Positions 38,460-49,336 are shown, counted from the first letter of the stretch. The stretch is 64,000 bases of DNA from Pseudomonas khavaziana (GCF_019145205.1 NZ_JAHSTT010000005.1:186001-250000), one strand, 5' to 3'. The notes: generated by a model not told the origin, from the sequence alone. Numbers and translations: made by a program.

Positions 38460-39996
38460 AGGGATCCGTTTCTTCAGAGGGGTTCAACCGGGCGCGCCGG
38501 TTTTCCTGGAACCAGTGCAACGCAATCAGGAACAGCGTCGGCAGGCCCAGCAGGCAGGTGATCATGAAGAAGTTGTGATAACCGAACTTCTCCACCATCA
38601 CTCCCGAGTACCCGCCGATCAGGCGGGGCAGCAACAGCATGATCGAGCTGAGCAACGCGTACTGGGTGGCGGAGAACTTGAGGTTGGTCAGGCTCGACAG
38701 GTAGGCGACGAACGCCGATGTGGCCAGGCCCGAGCTGAAGTTATCCAGGGATATGGTGACGATCAGCATCTGCAGGTCGGGGCCCATGTCGGCGAGCATC
38801 ACGAACAGCAAGTTGGTGCCGGCCGAAGCCACGCCACCGATAAACAGGATTGGCAGGATACCGAACCGCACAATCAACAGGCCGCCCATGCCGGCGCCGA
38901 CCAGGGTCATGATCAGGCCGAAGATCTTGCTCACCCCGGCGATCTGGTCCTTGGTAAAGCCCTGGTCGATGTAGAACACGTTGGCCATCACGCCCATCAC
39001 CGTGTCGGACATGCGATAGGTGGCAATCAGCCCGAGCAGCAACAGTGCCTGCCAGCGATAACGCAGGATGAAGTCGTTGACCGGCGTCAGCACCGGCGCC
39101 AGGCCCCGGCGGCCCATGGCCGAAAGGCACAGCGAAGTGAGCGTGATATAGAGAATGGCGCGCAGGAATGCGCGGTCTTCCATCAGCAGTTCCCATAGGC
39201 TCACACCCTGGAACAACACGCTGGCGAAGTCAGTGTTGTACAGTTGGGTGAACATCGCCGGCACCGACACCAGCAGCACGATCAGTACGAACACTGACAC
39301 CAGCTGGTGCACGAAGCTGTAGCGCCCGGCCTGCAACTGCGTGCGCAGGGGCACATCGGGCTCACGCATCAACAGCGTGGTCAGCAGGGCTGGAACCATC
39401 AACACGCCGAACAGCACATAGGTGCCGGTCCAGGCCGAGTGTTTATAGTTGAAGCCGGTGGAGCCGAAGCCTTCGGCAAAGAACAGCGCGCCGGCCGTGG
39501 CCAGCAGGGCGGCGATGCGATAACCGGACATGTAGCTTGCGGCCAGGGCGGCCTGGCGGCTGTCGTCGGCAATTTCCAGGCGATAGGCATCCACGGCAAT
39601 GTCTTGGGTGGCCGACGCGAACGCGACCACCACCGCAATGGCGATCAACCAGGACAAGTGCTTTTGCGGATCGCAGAAGCCCATGCCGATCAATCCGAGG
39701 ATCACCAGCGACTGGGCCAGCACCAGCCAGGAACGACGACGCCCCAGTTTTCCGAGTAACGGCAGGCGCCATTGGTCGAGCAGCGGCGACCAGACCCATT
39801 TGAAGGCGTAGGCCAGACCGATCAGGCTCGCATAACCGATGGTCTCGCGGGCCACACCGGCTTCACGCAGCCACACGGAAAGCGTCGAGAACACCAACAT
39901 GTAAGGCATGCCGGCGGCGAAACCGAGCAACAACAGCACTAACGTCGAGGGGCTGGCATAGGCGGCGAGCGCGGCGCGCCAGGTTTTACGGGGCAT
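38455..39996 (-). CDS. ampG: AmpG-type muropeptide MFS permease
   Basis: 513 residues, 12-14 membrane helices. AmpG family: LLLGFAAGMPYMLVFSTLSVWLREAGV in TM1, GLAYAFKWVWSPLLD, and ASATQDIAVDAYRLEI. Imports GlcNAc-anhydroMurNAc-peptides for cell-wall recycling and, through them, feeds AmpR/AmpC signalling. Pseudomonads may carry a second paralogue, so which one this is stays open. The final Leu codon and stop are supplied by a REP arm. Confidence 0.85.
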   Translation of the reverse strand: MPRKTWRAALAAYASPSTLVLLLLGFAAGMPYMLVFSTLSVWLREAGVARETIGYASLIGLAYAFKWVWSPLLDQWRLPLLGKLGRRRSWLVLAQSLVILGLIGMGFCDPQKHLSWLIAIAVVVAFASATQDIAVDAYRLEIADDSRQAALAASYMSGYRIAALLATAGALFFAEGFGSTGFNYKHSAWTGTYVLFGVLMVPALLTTLLMREPDVPLRTQLQAGRYSFVHQLVSVFVLIVLLVSVPAMFTQLYNTDFASVLFQGVSLWELLMEDRAFLRAILYITLTSLCLSAMGRRGLAPVLTPVNDFILRYRWQALLLLGLIATYRMSDTVMGVMANVFYIDQGFTKDQIAGVSKIFGLIMTLVGAGMGGLLIVRFGILPILFIGGVASAGTNLLFVMLADMGPDLQMLIVTISLDNFSSGLATSAFVAYLSSLTNLKFSATQYALLSSIMLLLPRLIGGYSGVMVEKFGYHNFFMITCLLGLPTLFLIALHWFQENRRARLNPSEETDPL

Positions 39997-40039
39997 GGGC
40001 TGGAGTCTGCCTCAGATTTGCGGAAACAAAGCGCGCACT

Positions 40040-40393
40040 CTAACCGCTGTGCTCTACCGGGCGCCAGCCATGACGCTGAATATCAACGCGATTGTTCAAG
40101 ATAGTGACGCCTTCGCTACGCAAACGCGCACGTTGTTCGTCACCCGAGGCACTGCCCACCGGCAGGCTTATCCGACCGCCGGCACCCAGCACCCGATGCC
40201 AGGGCAATCGCGTATCCTCGGGCAACTGGCTCAGGGTGCGCCCGACCCAGCGGGCGGCGCGGCCCAGGCCGGCCAGTCGGGCCAGCTCGCCGTAGCTCAC
40301 CACGCAGCCTTCCGGCACTTGCGCCAGCGTCAGGTACAAGGCGGTACGACGCATGTCGGCGGGGCTTTGCGGCGTATCGGCAGGTAGATTCAC
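40040..40393 (-). CDS. Alkyltransferase-like (ATL) protein, MGMT family
   Basis: 117 residues. Ada/MGMT DNA-binding domain in which the methyl-acceptor PCHR is replaced by PWHRV, the mark of ATL proteins (YbaZ, Atl1). These bind O6-alkylguanine without repairing it and hand it to nucleotide excision repair. The VVSYGELARLAGLGRAARWVG segment is the recognition helix with its Arg finger. Monocistronic. Confidence 0.88.
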   Translation of the reverse strand: MNLPADTPQSPADMRRTALYLTLAQVPEGCVVSYGELARLAGLGRAARWVGRTLSQLPEDTRLPWHRVLGAGGRISLPVGSASGDEQRARLRSEGVTILNNRVDIQRHGWRPVEHSG

Positions 40394-40550
40394 TGTGTGT
40401 GGGCATCCGTTGAGATCGTCGTTGTTTTGTCAGAAACGTCTGTAAACATGGCGGTGAGAATTGAACTCAATATAAATCCTTGAGTCAGTTCTAGCCATGT
40501 AACACTATAACGCCCCTTATTTTCGCCACCCCTGAGCCCCGTATCTGCTT

Positions 40551-41558
40551 ATGTTGTCCAGAACCCTGTTGTGCCTTGCTGTTTTCAGTGCTTCCACGCC
40601 CTTGCTCGCCGACACCGTGTGGTTGAAAAACGGTGACCGCCTGACCGGCAAGATCAAAGTCTTCGACGGCGGCAAATTGCTGATCCAGACCACCTACGCA
40701 GGCTCAATCCCGGTGGACTGGAAGCAGGTCAAGACCCTGGAAAGCGACCAGGAACTGCTGGTCAAGCAGGACGCCTACAGCGGTGAAAAGGCCAAGTCCT
40801 TGCAGGCATCGGATGATGGCAAGGTGGTGCTGGCCAATGGCGAGGCACCCAAGACCGTGGAGCTGGCAAGTATCCAGCAGATCATGAAGCCCAAGCCAGT
40901 GATCGAAGACCTGGTGTGGAAGGGCAACGTCGACCTGGCGCTGGACTACAAGCGTGCCGACAAAGACACCAACGACTACGACGTCGACTTCAAGACCTCG
41001 GCCCGTCACGGCCAGTGGCGTCATACGGGCAAGGGCGAATACAACCGCGAGTTCCAGGATGACGTCACCACCACCGACAACTGGGCGCTGGAATACAACC
41101 TCGACCGTTTCATCACCGAACACTGGTTCTGGCAGGGCCGCTTGACCTACAAGCGCGACAAGGTCGAAGACCTGGCCCGCCAGCGCGTTGTCGGTACCGG
41201 CCCGGGCTATCAGTTCTGGGATGATGAACTGGGCGCTTTCTCCCTGGGGTCGCTGGTCAACCGTACCGATTATGAATATGCCGACGGCGGCAAGGACAAC
41301 TTCTATTCCCTGGCCATGAAGTGGAACTACAACCGCTACCTGGTGGGCAAGACCGTCGAGTTCTTCACCAACGGTGAATTGGGCAAGCCCCTGGCCGGAC
41401 CGGCCGAGTATTCCCTGGATGCCGAAATGGGCCTGCGCTACAAGGTCACCGAGTGGGCTTCGCTGAACTTGAAGGCTGAGCGCAACGAGGTCAGCGGCAA
41501 CTCCGACAGCAGCTTGAGCAAGACCCGCTACACCGCAGGCTTTGGTGTGGCCTGGTAA
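40551..41558 (+). CDS. DUF481 outer-membrane beta-barrel protein
   Basis: 335 residues. Signal peptide (1-20, ending LLAD), a small N-terminal domain (DTVWLKNGDRLTGKIKVFDG), then alternating amphipathic strands ending in an aromatic residue (AGFGVAW), as in DUF481/YdiY proteins. The C-terminal Trp suits Bam-mediated insertion. Function unknown; some homologues respond to salt or acid. The 157 bases upstream contain no other gene. Confidence 0.85.
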   Translation: MLSRTLLCLAVFSASTPLLADTVWLKNGDRLTGKIKVFDGGKLLIQTTYAGSIPVDWKQVKTLESDQELLVKQDAYSGEKAKSLQASDDGKVVLANGEAPKTVELASIQQIMKPKPVIEDLVWKGNVDLALDYKRADKDTNDYDVDFKTSARHGQWRHTGKGEYNREFQDDVTTTDNWALEYNLDRFITEHWFWQGRLTYKRDKVEDLARQRVVGTGPGYQFWDDELGAFSLGSLVNRTDYEYADGGKDNFYSLAMKWNYNRYLVGKTVEFFTNGELGKPLAGPAEYSLDAEMGLRYKVTEWASLNLKAERNEVSGNSDSSLSKTRYTAGFGVAW

Positions 41559-41661
41559 AACCTGCGTCGGCCAGCCTGGCAACCTGCGCGGATATTGATT
41601 ACCTTGTGTTGAGATCCATTCCCATATGCCATGGACGGCGCAACACCCGAGGAGTCATACG

Positions 41662-42393
41662 TTGAGCGCGCACGTTGCCAAGAACGCCCGAGAGCTGTTG
41701 CTCAAGGAATACCGTGGGGCTCTCTCCACATTGTCCAAAGCCATGCCCGGGTTTCCCTTCGGGTCGGTCGTGCCCTACTGCCTCGACGAACAGGGCCGCC
41801 CGCTGATCCTGATCAGCCGCATCGCCCAGCACACCCACAACCTGCAAAAAGATCCCAAGTGCTCGCTGTTGGTGGGAGAGCGCGGGGCCGATGATGTGCA
41901 GGCCGTGGGGCGCCTGACCTACCTGGGCGAAGCCGAAAAGCTTGAAGACGAAGCAGCGATTGAAGCCGCTGCCGAGCGCTATTACCGCTATTTCCCCGAT
42001 TCGGCCAACTACCACAAGGCCCACGATTTCGACTTCTGGGTACTCAAGCCGGTACGCCACCGTTACATCGGCGGGTTTGGCGCGATTCACTGGGTCGATC
42101 AGTTGACCTTGGCCAACCCGTTTGCCGGGAAAGCCGAGCGCAGCATGATCGAGCACATGAACAGCGATCACACCAAGGCCATCGCCCATTACGTCGAGCT
42201 CAGCGGGTTGCCTACGTCCGAGCCTGCGCAGTTGGCTGGCATCGACAGCGAAGGCATGCATCTGCGTATCGGCCAGTCCCTGCATTGGTTGCCCTTCGCA
42301 ACGCCTTGCAACACGCCGACACAAGTGCGCGAAGCCTTGGTTTCATTGGCTCACGCCGAGGCCTGGCCGAAAATAACCGCCGCCAATGCTTGA
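41662..42393 (+). CDS. HugZ-type haem-associated protein (split barrel plus DUF2470)
   Basis: 243 residues. N-terminal FMN-binding-like split barrel (NARELLLKEYRGALST to about residue 145) and C-terminal DUF2470 with HMNSDHTKAIAHYV. Relatives HugZ/HutZ degrade or handle haem, though many split-barrel proteins do not. The start is a TTG at 41662: GAGGAG ends seven bases before it. The frame's ATG at 41626 has no ribosome site and adds 12 unconserved residues. Confidence 0.78.
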   Translation: MSAHVAKNARELLLKEYRGALSTLSKAMPGFPFGSVVPYCLDEQGRPLILISRIAQHTHNLQKDPKCSLLVGERGADDVQAVGRLTYLGEAEKLEDEAAIEAAAERYYRYFPDSANYHKAHDFDFWVLKPVRHRYIGGFGAIHWVDQLTLANPFAGKAERSMIEHMNSDHTKAIAHYVELSGLPTSEPAQLAGIDSEGMHLRIGQSLHWLPFATPCNTPTQVREALVSLAHAEAWPKITAANA

Positions 42394-42459
42394 ATTCACG
42401 AAATGGCGACGTCATCTAAGGTGAACTGGCAAGGCATTCTTGCGTTGAGGAACCATTTG

Positions 42460-42936
42460 ATGCGCCCTTTTTTATTGCTCTTTCTGCTGTTCCCGGTGTT
42501 GGAGCTGTTCGTATTCGTTCAAGTCAGTGGTGCGATCGGGTTTTTCCCGGCATTGCTGTTAATCATCGCCGGCTCGATGCTCGGCGTCCTCGTGCTGCGC
42601 GTCGCCGGCCTGGCTACGGCGCTGCGTGCCCGTGAAAGCCTGAACCGCGGCGAGTTACCTGCCCAGACCATGCTGGAGGGCTTGATGATGGCGCTGGCAG
42701 GTGGCTTGTTGATCCTGCCGGGCTTTGTCAGCGATGTGGTCGGCTTGGTCCTGCTGCTGCCGTTCACGCGCAAGCTGCTGGCCGGCAAGATGCGCCAGCG
42801 TGCCGAAGAGGCCGCGATTCGCCAACGCGCCTTCGCCGACGACCTGCAACCCCGTGGCGGCCCGGCACCGCGCCAGCCCCTGGGACGTGAAGGCGATGTG
42901 ATCGAAGGCGAATTCGAACACCGCGACAGCAAATAA
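42460..42936 (+). CDS. fxsA: FxsA family membrane protein
   Basis: 158 residues, four hydrophobic helices (about 1-95) and a polar tail. FxsA of E. coli relieves F-plasmid exclusion of phage T7; the normal role is unknown. As in E. coli it lies next to groES. ATG at 42460 follows TGAGGAACC; the upstream in-frame ATG at 42403 adds 19 unlikely residues. Confidence 0.88.
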   Translation: MRPFLLLFLLFPVLELFVFVQVSGAIGFFPALLLIIAGSMLGVLVLRVAGLATALRARESLNRGELPAQTMLEGLMMALAGGLLILPGFVSDVVGLVLLLPFTRKLLAGKMRQRAEEAAIRQRAFADDLQPRGGPAPRQPLGREGDVIEGEFEHRDSK

Positions 42937-42948
42937 CCGCTTCACTGG

Positions 42949-42970
42949 CACGGCACCCTCGGGTGCCGTG
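42949..42970 (+). terminator. Hairpin after fxsA
   Basis: CACGGCACC / GGTGCCGTG 9-bp stem with a CTCG loop; only a short T run follows, so termination may be partial. Confidence 0.5.
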
Positions 42971-43015
42971 TTGCATTCACCCCGCGGCCGACACAAAAAA
43001 TTTCATCCTCGGCCC

Positions 43016-43043
43016 CTTGTAATAACCACAGCCGCCCTTATGT
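43016..43043 (+). promoter_or_regulatory. Possible sigma-32 heat-shock promoter of groESL
   Basis: CTTGTA (43016-43021), 13 bases, CCCTTATGT (43035-43043), close to the CTTGAA / CCCCATNT sigma-32 consensus, about 140 bases before groES. Confidence 0.45.
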
Positions 43044-43045
43044 AA

Positions 43046-43170
43046 CGGTCACCGCAAGGTTTCTGGTGGTGACATCAGACAGACTTCCGCGATTTGCCCT
43101 GCGAGTCGCGACCGGCACCGCCGGAATTTAACCCGCCGGAATTGATACCGGCCGATGAAAATCACAATTA
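43046..43170 (+). ncRNA. Structured groES leader (candidate Pseudomon-groES element)
   Basis: The 5' UTR holds several hairpins: GTCACC/GGTGAC (43048-43053/43068-43073), CGCGA/TCGCG (43088-43092/43106-43110) and CCGGC/GCCGG (43112-43116/43120-43124). A conserved RNA motif of this name is described upstream of groES in Pseudomonas. The match is by position and structure, not by a model search. Confidence 0.5.
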
Positions 43171-43183
43171 GGAGAGATCGACA

Positions 43184-43477
43184 ATGAAGCTTCGTCCTCT
43201 GCATGACCGCGTCGTCATCCGTCGCAGTGAAGAAGAAAAGAAAACCGCTGGCGGCATCGTCCTGCCAGGTTCGGCTGCTGAAAAAGCCAACCACGGTGTG
43301 ATTCTTGCTGCGGGTCCAGGCAAGGCTCTGGAAAACGGTGAAGTACGTGCGCTGGCCGTGAAAGTGGGTGACAAGGTTGTTTTCGGCCCTTACTCCGGCA
43401 GCAACACTGTGAAAATCGACGGCGAAGACCTGTTGGTCATGAGCGAGAGCGAGATTCTCGCCGTTCTGGAAGACTGA
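43184..43477 (+). CDS. groES: Co-chaperonin GroES
   Basis: 97 residues; [16 protein letters not shown] start and mobile loop [14 protein letters not shown]. Forms the lid heptamer over GroEL. First gene of the heat-shock operon, 49 bases before groEL, with AGGAGA before the ATG. Confidence 0.98.
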   Translation: MKLRPLHDRVVIRRSEEEKKTAGGIVLPGSAAEKANHGVILAAGPGKALENGEVRALAVKVGDKVVFGPYSGSNTVKIDGEDLLVMSESEILAVLED

Positions 43478-43514
43478 TTCCCCGTTCATTTTCCCGTTAC
43501 TACAAAGTATTTAA

Positions 43515-45173
<1,659 letters not shown>

Positions 45174-45194
45174 GCCAGCCTCACCCGGCACTGA

Positions 45195-45231
45195 AAAACC
45201 CCGCCTGCAGTGATGCAGGCGGGGTTTTTTG
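45195..45231 (+). terminator. Terminator after groEL
   Basis: AACCCCGCCTGCA / TGCAGGCGGGGTT stem and a T run, about 20 bases past the groEL stop. Confidence 0.92.
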
Positions 45232-45274
45232 TTGTCTCGGCCTGGCCGGTGATAATGCGGGTGTGCTCGTTCAA

Positions 45275-45594
45275 AAATGTGGGCTTGCCCCGATGGCGGT
45301 GTGTCAGTTAAATATTTATCAACTGACCCACCCTCATCGGGGCATGGGTATCTACACAACTTCAGGTGCGCCGCAGGCCCCTGTGGGAGGGGCGGTGCGA
45401 CGATTCAACTTGCTCCCGACGGCGGCCTGGCAGCCCACCAGGATGTTGAATTCCGGCCAGCGTGGTTTAACGGGGCGGCTAAGATCAAAAGCAGATCAAG
45501 AGCGGCTCGCTTCGCATCGTGGTTACGGTTGGGTCGGCTGATATGAAGTTGTGTAGATACCTATGCTCATCGGGGGCAAGCCCCCACCCACATG
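45275..45594. repeat. Class-B REPIN interrupted by a MITE
   Basis: Left part 45275-45341 (starts AATGTGGGCTTGCCCCGATG, contains the CAGTT...AACTG inner hairpin) and right part 45567-45594 (GGGGGCAAGCCCCCACCCAC). Removing 45342-45574 (the MITE plus one target copy) restores one continuous REPIN. Together with the MITE this fills the 616-base spacer between groEL and colR. Confidence 0.85.
45342..45566. mobile_element. 225-bp MITE with 23-bp terminal inverted repeats and 8-bp target duplication
   Basis: The left end 45342-45364 and right end 45544-45566 are inverted copies with a single mismatch (both contain GGTATCTACACAACTTCA). An 8-base direct repeat TCATCGGG flanks it (45334-45341 and 45567-45574). 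No transposase frame is inside. The interior contains a long-variant REP arm (45382-45420). A non-autonomous transposon whose mobilising family is not identified here. Confidence 0.85.
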
Positions 45595-45789
45595 TTTCTT
45601 CATTTAAATGCGCGACGATTTTCCCTGCGCGGCTGTAGCAAGTCTGTGAAGTTATAGTCAAAATCTCGTTCAATTCAAATATCGGTTGAAAACCAATATC
45701 AAGGGCCTTTGCAGCTCTATCCCTGAACCCCGCTTGGCCTTAAGCTGCGCGAGCCAACACGGCTGTTACCGCGTACGGAGACACTGCCC

Positions 45790-46473
45790 ATGCGAATTCT
45801 ATTGGTTGAAGACAACCGCGATATCCTCGCCAACCTGGCCGATTACCTGGGGCTCAAAGGCTACACAGTGGATTGTGCGCAGGACGGTTTGTCGGGCCTG
45901 CACCTGGCGGCCACCGAGCATTACGACCTGATCGTGCTCGATATCATGCTGCCCGGCATCGATGGCTACACCTTGTGCAAACGCCTGCGCGAAGACGCGC
46001 GCCGCGATACGCCGGTGATCATGCTCACCGCCCGTGACCAGTTGGACGACCGCCTGCAGGGCTTCAAGTCTGGCGCCGATGATTACTTGCTCAAGCCATT
46101 CGCCTTGTCGGAACTGGCCGCGCGTATCGAGGCGGTGCTGCGTCGTGCACAGGGTGGCGGGCGCCGTGCCCTGCAGGTGGGTGACCTGAACTACGATCTC
46201 GATACATTGGAAGTCACCCGCGAAGGGCGCCTGCTCAAGCTCAACCCAGTGGGACTTAAACTGCTGGCGGTGTTGATGCAGAAGAGCCCGCACGTACTGC
46301 GCCGGGAAATACTCGAAGAAGCGCTATGGGGCGACGATTGCCCGGACAGCGACAGCCTGCGCAGCCATGTTCACCAATTACGCCAGGTGATCGATAAGCC
46401 ATTCGCCAAGCCGTTGCTGCAAACGGTGCACGGCGTGGGTTACCGGTTGGCCGAGGGTCGTGATGGAGTTTAA
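45790..46473 (+). CDS. colR: Response regulator ColR
   Basis: 227 residues, OmpR/PhoB type. Receiver with D51 (LIVLDIMLPGIDGY) and Lys in LLKPF; winged helix (about 130-220, DSLRSHVHQLRQVIDKPF...VHGVGYRL). In P. fluorescens and P. putida ColRS protects the outer membrane, supports root colonisation and answers metal excess. Overlaps colS by 11 bases. Confidence 0.93.
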   Translation: MRILLVEDNRDILANLADYLGLKGYTVDCAQDGLSGLHLAATEHYDLIVLDIMLPGIDGYTLCKRLREDARRDTPVIMLTARDQLDDRLQGFKSGADDYLLKPFALSELAARIEAVLRRAQGGGRRALQVGDLNYDLDTLEVTREGRLLKLNPVGLKLLAVLMQKSPHVLRREILEEALWGDDCPDSDSLRSHVHQLRQVIDKPFAKPLLQTVHGVGYRLAEGRDGV

Positions 46474-47743
46474 GCAGAGCCTTGCCCAGCGGATCATCAT
46501 CGCTTTTGCCTTGATGAGTGCGTTGGTGGCAGGAGCCTTCGCCATGGGGATCGTTGCGACGGTGCACCTGGTGGAAGAGAAGTTGATTTCGGCGGGCCTG
46601 GGCGGTGACCTGCAACGCCTGCTGTTGATGGACAGCATGGAAGACTGGCGACATCGACCGGAGCCGGACCAGCTGTTTTACTTCAGCGGCGGGCGCGGCG
46701 ATTTCGAACTGCCCAAGGACCTGCGCCATCTGGAGCCGGGTTTTCACGAAGTGTTTCGCGAATCGCTTTCGTACCACGCCATGGTCGAAGTGATCGACGG
46801 TCGGCGTTATGTGCTGCTGCAAGACCAAAGCGATTTCGAAGAGCGTGAGCGTGTGCTGTTTGCCGTGGTGTTGGTGGGGTTCGTACTCAGTCTGGCACTG
46901 GCGGTGTTCCTCGGCTGGGTGCTGGCCCGCAAGGTAATGGCTCCAGTGGTGCGGCTGGCTCGCCAGGTGCGTCACCGTGACCAACTGCTGGGCCTGGCCC
47001 CGCCCCTGGCTCCGGATTATGCCGCCGATGAAGTGGGCGAGCTGGCGGTGGCGTTCGACGCTACCCTGGGCCGCTTGCGCCAGGCGCTGTCCCGCGAGCA
47101 GCTGTTTACCAGCGATGTAAGTCACGAGTTGCGCACGCCCTTGATGGTATTGGCCAGTTCCTGCGAACTGCTGCTGGAAAACCCCGCCATCGATGAACGT
47201 GGCCGCCGCCAGGTGGAGCGCATCGCCCGTGCCTGTGAAGAAATGCGCGAGCTGGTGCAGACCTTCCTGATGCTGGCTCGCGCCAAACACGACGATGCGG
47301 CCGCATCGCCCCAGGGCAGCCTGACCCAAGTCGCCGAAGACCTGCTCGGAATCTGGCGCGAGCCTATCGAGAAAAAAGGTCTGGAGTTGATCTACCGGCC
47401 AGGCAATCCCCTGGACACCCGCTACAACACCACCTTCTTGCACGCGGTGATGGGCAATCTTCTGCGCAATGCCCTGCACTACACCGAGCACGGGTTTATC
47501 CGCCTCACGTTGGAGCCCAGTGGCTTCGTGGTGGAGGACACCGGTGTCGGCATCCCCGAAGAAAAGCGCGAAGCGATGTTCGAGCCGTTTGTACGCGGCA
47601 GCGAGAACCGCGGCGAGGGCCTGGGACTCGGATTGTCACTGGTGCAGCGGATCTGCGAGAGCCAAGGTTGGAACGTGAGTTTGAGCACCATGGAGCCCAA
47701 TGGCTGCCGATTTCACGTGGAGTTGAGCCAGGTCAAATCTTGA
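46463..47743 (+). CDS. colS: Sensor histidine kinase ColS
   Basis: 426 residues. Two membrane helices (about 12-35 and 130-152) flank a periplasmic loop rich in Glu and His, then HAMP, HisKA with SHELRTP (H221) and HATPase (GEGLGLGLSLVQ). Known to sense Fe3+/Zn2+ through acidic residues in the loop; I could not find an exact ExxE motif, the nearest being EPGFHEVFRE. ATG 46463 overlaps the colR end; GAGGG lies just upstream. Confidence 0.92.
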   Translation: MEFKQSLAQRIIIAFALMSALVAGAFAMGIVATVHLVEEKLISAGLGGDLQRLLLMDSMEDWRHRPEPDQLFYFSGGRGDFELPKDLRHLEPGFHEVFRESLSYHAMVEVIDGRRYVLLQDQSDFEERERVLFAVVLVGFVLSLALAVFLGWVLARKVMAPVVRLARQVRHRDQLLGLAPPLAPDYAADEVGELAVAFDATLGRLRQALSREQLFTSDVSHELRTPLMVLASSCELLLENPAIDERGRRQVERIARACEEMRELVQTFLMLARAKHDDAAASPQGSLTQVAEDLLGIWREPIEKKGLELIYRPGNPLDTRYNTTFLHAVMGNLLRNALHYTEHGFIRLTLEPSGFVVEDTGVGIPEEKREAMFEPFVRGSENRGEGLGLGLSLVQRICESQGWNVSLSTMEPNGCRFHVELSQVKS

Positions 47744-47931
47744 CCGTTCAGTCTGTCGTTTTACTAATGCAGACTGCCCGCTTTTCAGCGAAGATGGCCC
47801 CATGCTACTGAATGTTTCTGTAAAGTCTTGAAATGTATACAGTTGGACAGGACAAGATTTTCACAATGAGTTGACCTGTTGATCACAGTTCGCTGCATAA
47901 AGTTGTAGGCATCGGTTACTGGAGACGTGCG

Positions 47932-48612
47932 ATGCCTTCCCCAATCAAGTTGGAATTTTCCGAAAAGTACGACGATCAACACGCGCAACAATATTTACTC
48001 AAACATCAGGACAATCTGGCTCGCCGGTTGTCCCACAAACGCGACGAGCAACTGGCGCGCGGTGCGCTGGCCATGGCCGGTGAACCCGGCCTGGTGCTGG
48101 ATCTGCCTTGTGGCGCTGGACGCTTCTGGCCGTTGCTGGCCGAAAAACCCAACCGTGTAATTATCGGGGCTGACAATTCGGCGTCGATGTTGAAGATCGC
48201 CACCACCGCGCAACCGGCGGATGTGGTGAAACGGGTACGCCCTTTGCAGACATCTGCCTTTGATATCGATTTGCCAGATAACTCCGTCGACAGTATTTTC
48301 TGCATGCGCTTGATGCACCACATCGGTGAACCTGAGCACAGGCTGACAATATTGCGCGAGTTTCAGCGGGTTACCCGTGACAGTGTGATTATTTCGCTGT
48401 GGGTAGACGGTAATTTCAAGGCCTGGAAGCGCAAGCGCAACGAAGTACGTCGTCGCAAACGAGGTGAGCAGGAAGGTTACCAAAACCGGTTTGTGTTACC
48501 GGCTGCTACTGTCGAGGCAGAATTCGAGCAGGCCGGTTTCCGTGTTCAGGAATCCCTGGACTTCATACCGCTCTACGCCATGTGGCGAGTATATGTATTG
48601 CGCAAGAGGTAA
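47932..48612 (+). CDS. SAM-dependent methyltransferase of the colRS-linked LPS operon
   Basis: 226 residues. Class I Rossmann methyltransferase: SAM motif I LVLDLPCGAGRFWPLLA (about residue 55), GADNSASML, and the post-II block MRLMHHIGEPEHR. It matches the methyltransferase (orf222) that lies downstream of colRS and before wapQ in P. fluorescens WCS365, where the operon is ColR-controlled. Substrate unknown, probably an envelope glycolipid. Separated from colS by 188 bases, so it has its own promoter. Confidence 0.87.
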   Translation: MPSPIKLEFSEKYDDQHAQQYLLKHQDNLARRLSHKRDEQLARGALAMAGEPGLVLDLPCGAGRFWPLLAEKPNRVIIGADNSASMLKIATTAQPADVVKRVRPLQTSAFDIDLPDNSVDSIFCMRLMHHIGEPEHRLTILREFQRVTRDSVIISLWVDGNFKAWKRKRNEVRRRKRGEQEGYQNRFVLPAATVEAEFEQAGFRVQESLDFIPLYAMWRVYVLRKR

Positions 48613-48616
48613 CAGG

Positions 48617-49336
48617 ATGGCAGTTGAGTGCGTAGCAGGCAGTCATGTAGCTCCCGAAGAACGATTTGATTTTTTCTGGCGTCAGCAAGGTGAGTGGGTT
48701 GAAGAGCCCAACCGTCGACGTGGTGGCGAAAGTGGCGTGCAGCGGGTGGTAGGCCCCAATGGGCGGTTGCTCTATAGCAAGCGCCAGACTGGCCACATTT
48801 ATCGCAGTTGGCTGCATCCCTTCGGTCGCCCGACCGTGCTGCGTGAACGTGATGCCCTCAAGGGCCTGCGTTTGCTGGATGTGCGCGTGCCGGAGCTGGT
48901 GTTCTGCGAGGCGCGACGCGACCCGGAGCACCAGTGGAAAGCGTTGCTGGTCACTGCGTCCCTGGACGGTTTCGACGAGATCGAAAACTGGTACGCCGCT
49001 GGCGGCCGTGAACAGTATGGCGAGGCTGTCCACGAGCGCTTGCTGCAGGAATTGGCCGGCACCCTGGCCCGCATGCACAAAGGCCGCTGGCAGCACGGTT
49101 GCTTGTATATCAAGCACATCTTCGTGCGGGTCACCGGCGAACCCGAGGCGGCGACTGTAGAAGTGGCCCTGTTGGACTTTGAAAAATGTCGCCAGCGCTT
49201 GACCGCTTATCGGGCCGCTTCCCATGACATGCTGCAATTGCGCCGCCATTCGTCGTGGAATGATACCGACTGGGAAAAACTCAGCTACTTTTACGAGACG
49301 GCGTTTGGCAGCGCTATCAAAGGTTTAACCAGATGA
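48617..49336 (+). CDS. LPS core kinase, InaA/WapQ family
   Basis: 239 residues. Kdo/WaaP-like kinase fold with a catalytic-loop-like HGCLYIKHIFV (about residue 172) and LLDFEKCR in place of DFG. Relatives phosphorylate lipopolysaccharide core sugars. ATG at 48617 follows GAGGT four bases after the methyltransferase stop, so the two are coupled. The usual HGD catalytic Asp reads Cys here (HGC). Confidence 0.85.
   Translation: MAVECVAGSHVAPEERFDFFWRQQGEWVEEPNRRRGGESGVQRVVGPNGRLLYSKRQTGHIYRSWLHPFGRPTVLRERDALKGLRLLDVRVPELVFCEARRDPEHQWKALLVTASLDGFDEIENWYAAGGREQYGEAVHERLLQELAGTLARMHKGRWQHGCLYIKHIFVRVTGEPEAATVEVALLDFEKCRQRLTAYRAASHDMLQLRRHSSWNDTDWEKLSYFYETAFGSAIKGLTR

Noticed and set aside
45342..45566. 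The MITE as a complete insertion sequence
   Set aside because: At 225 bp it has no frame that could encode a transposase.
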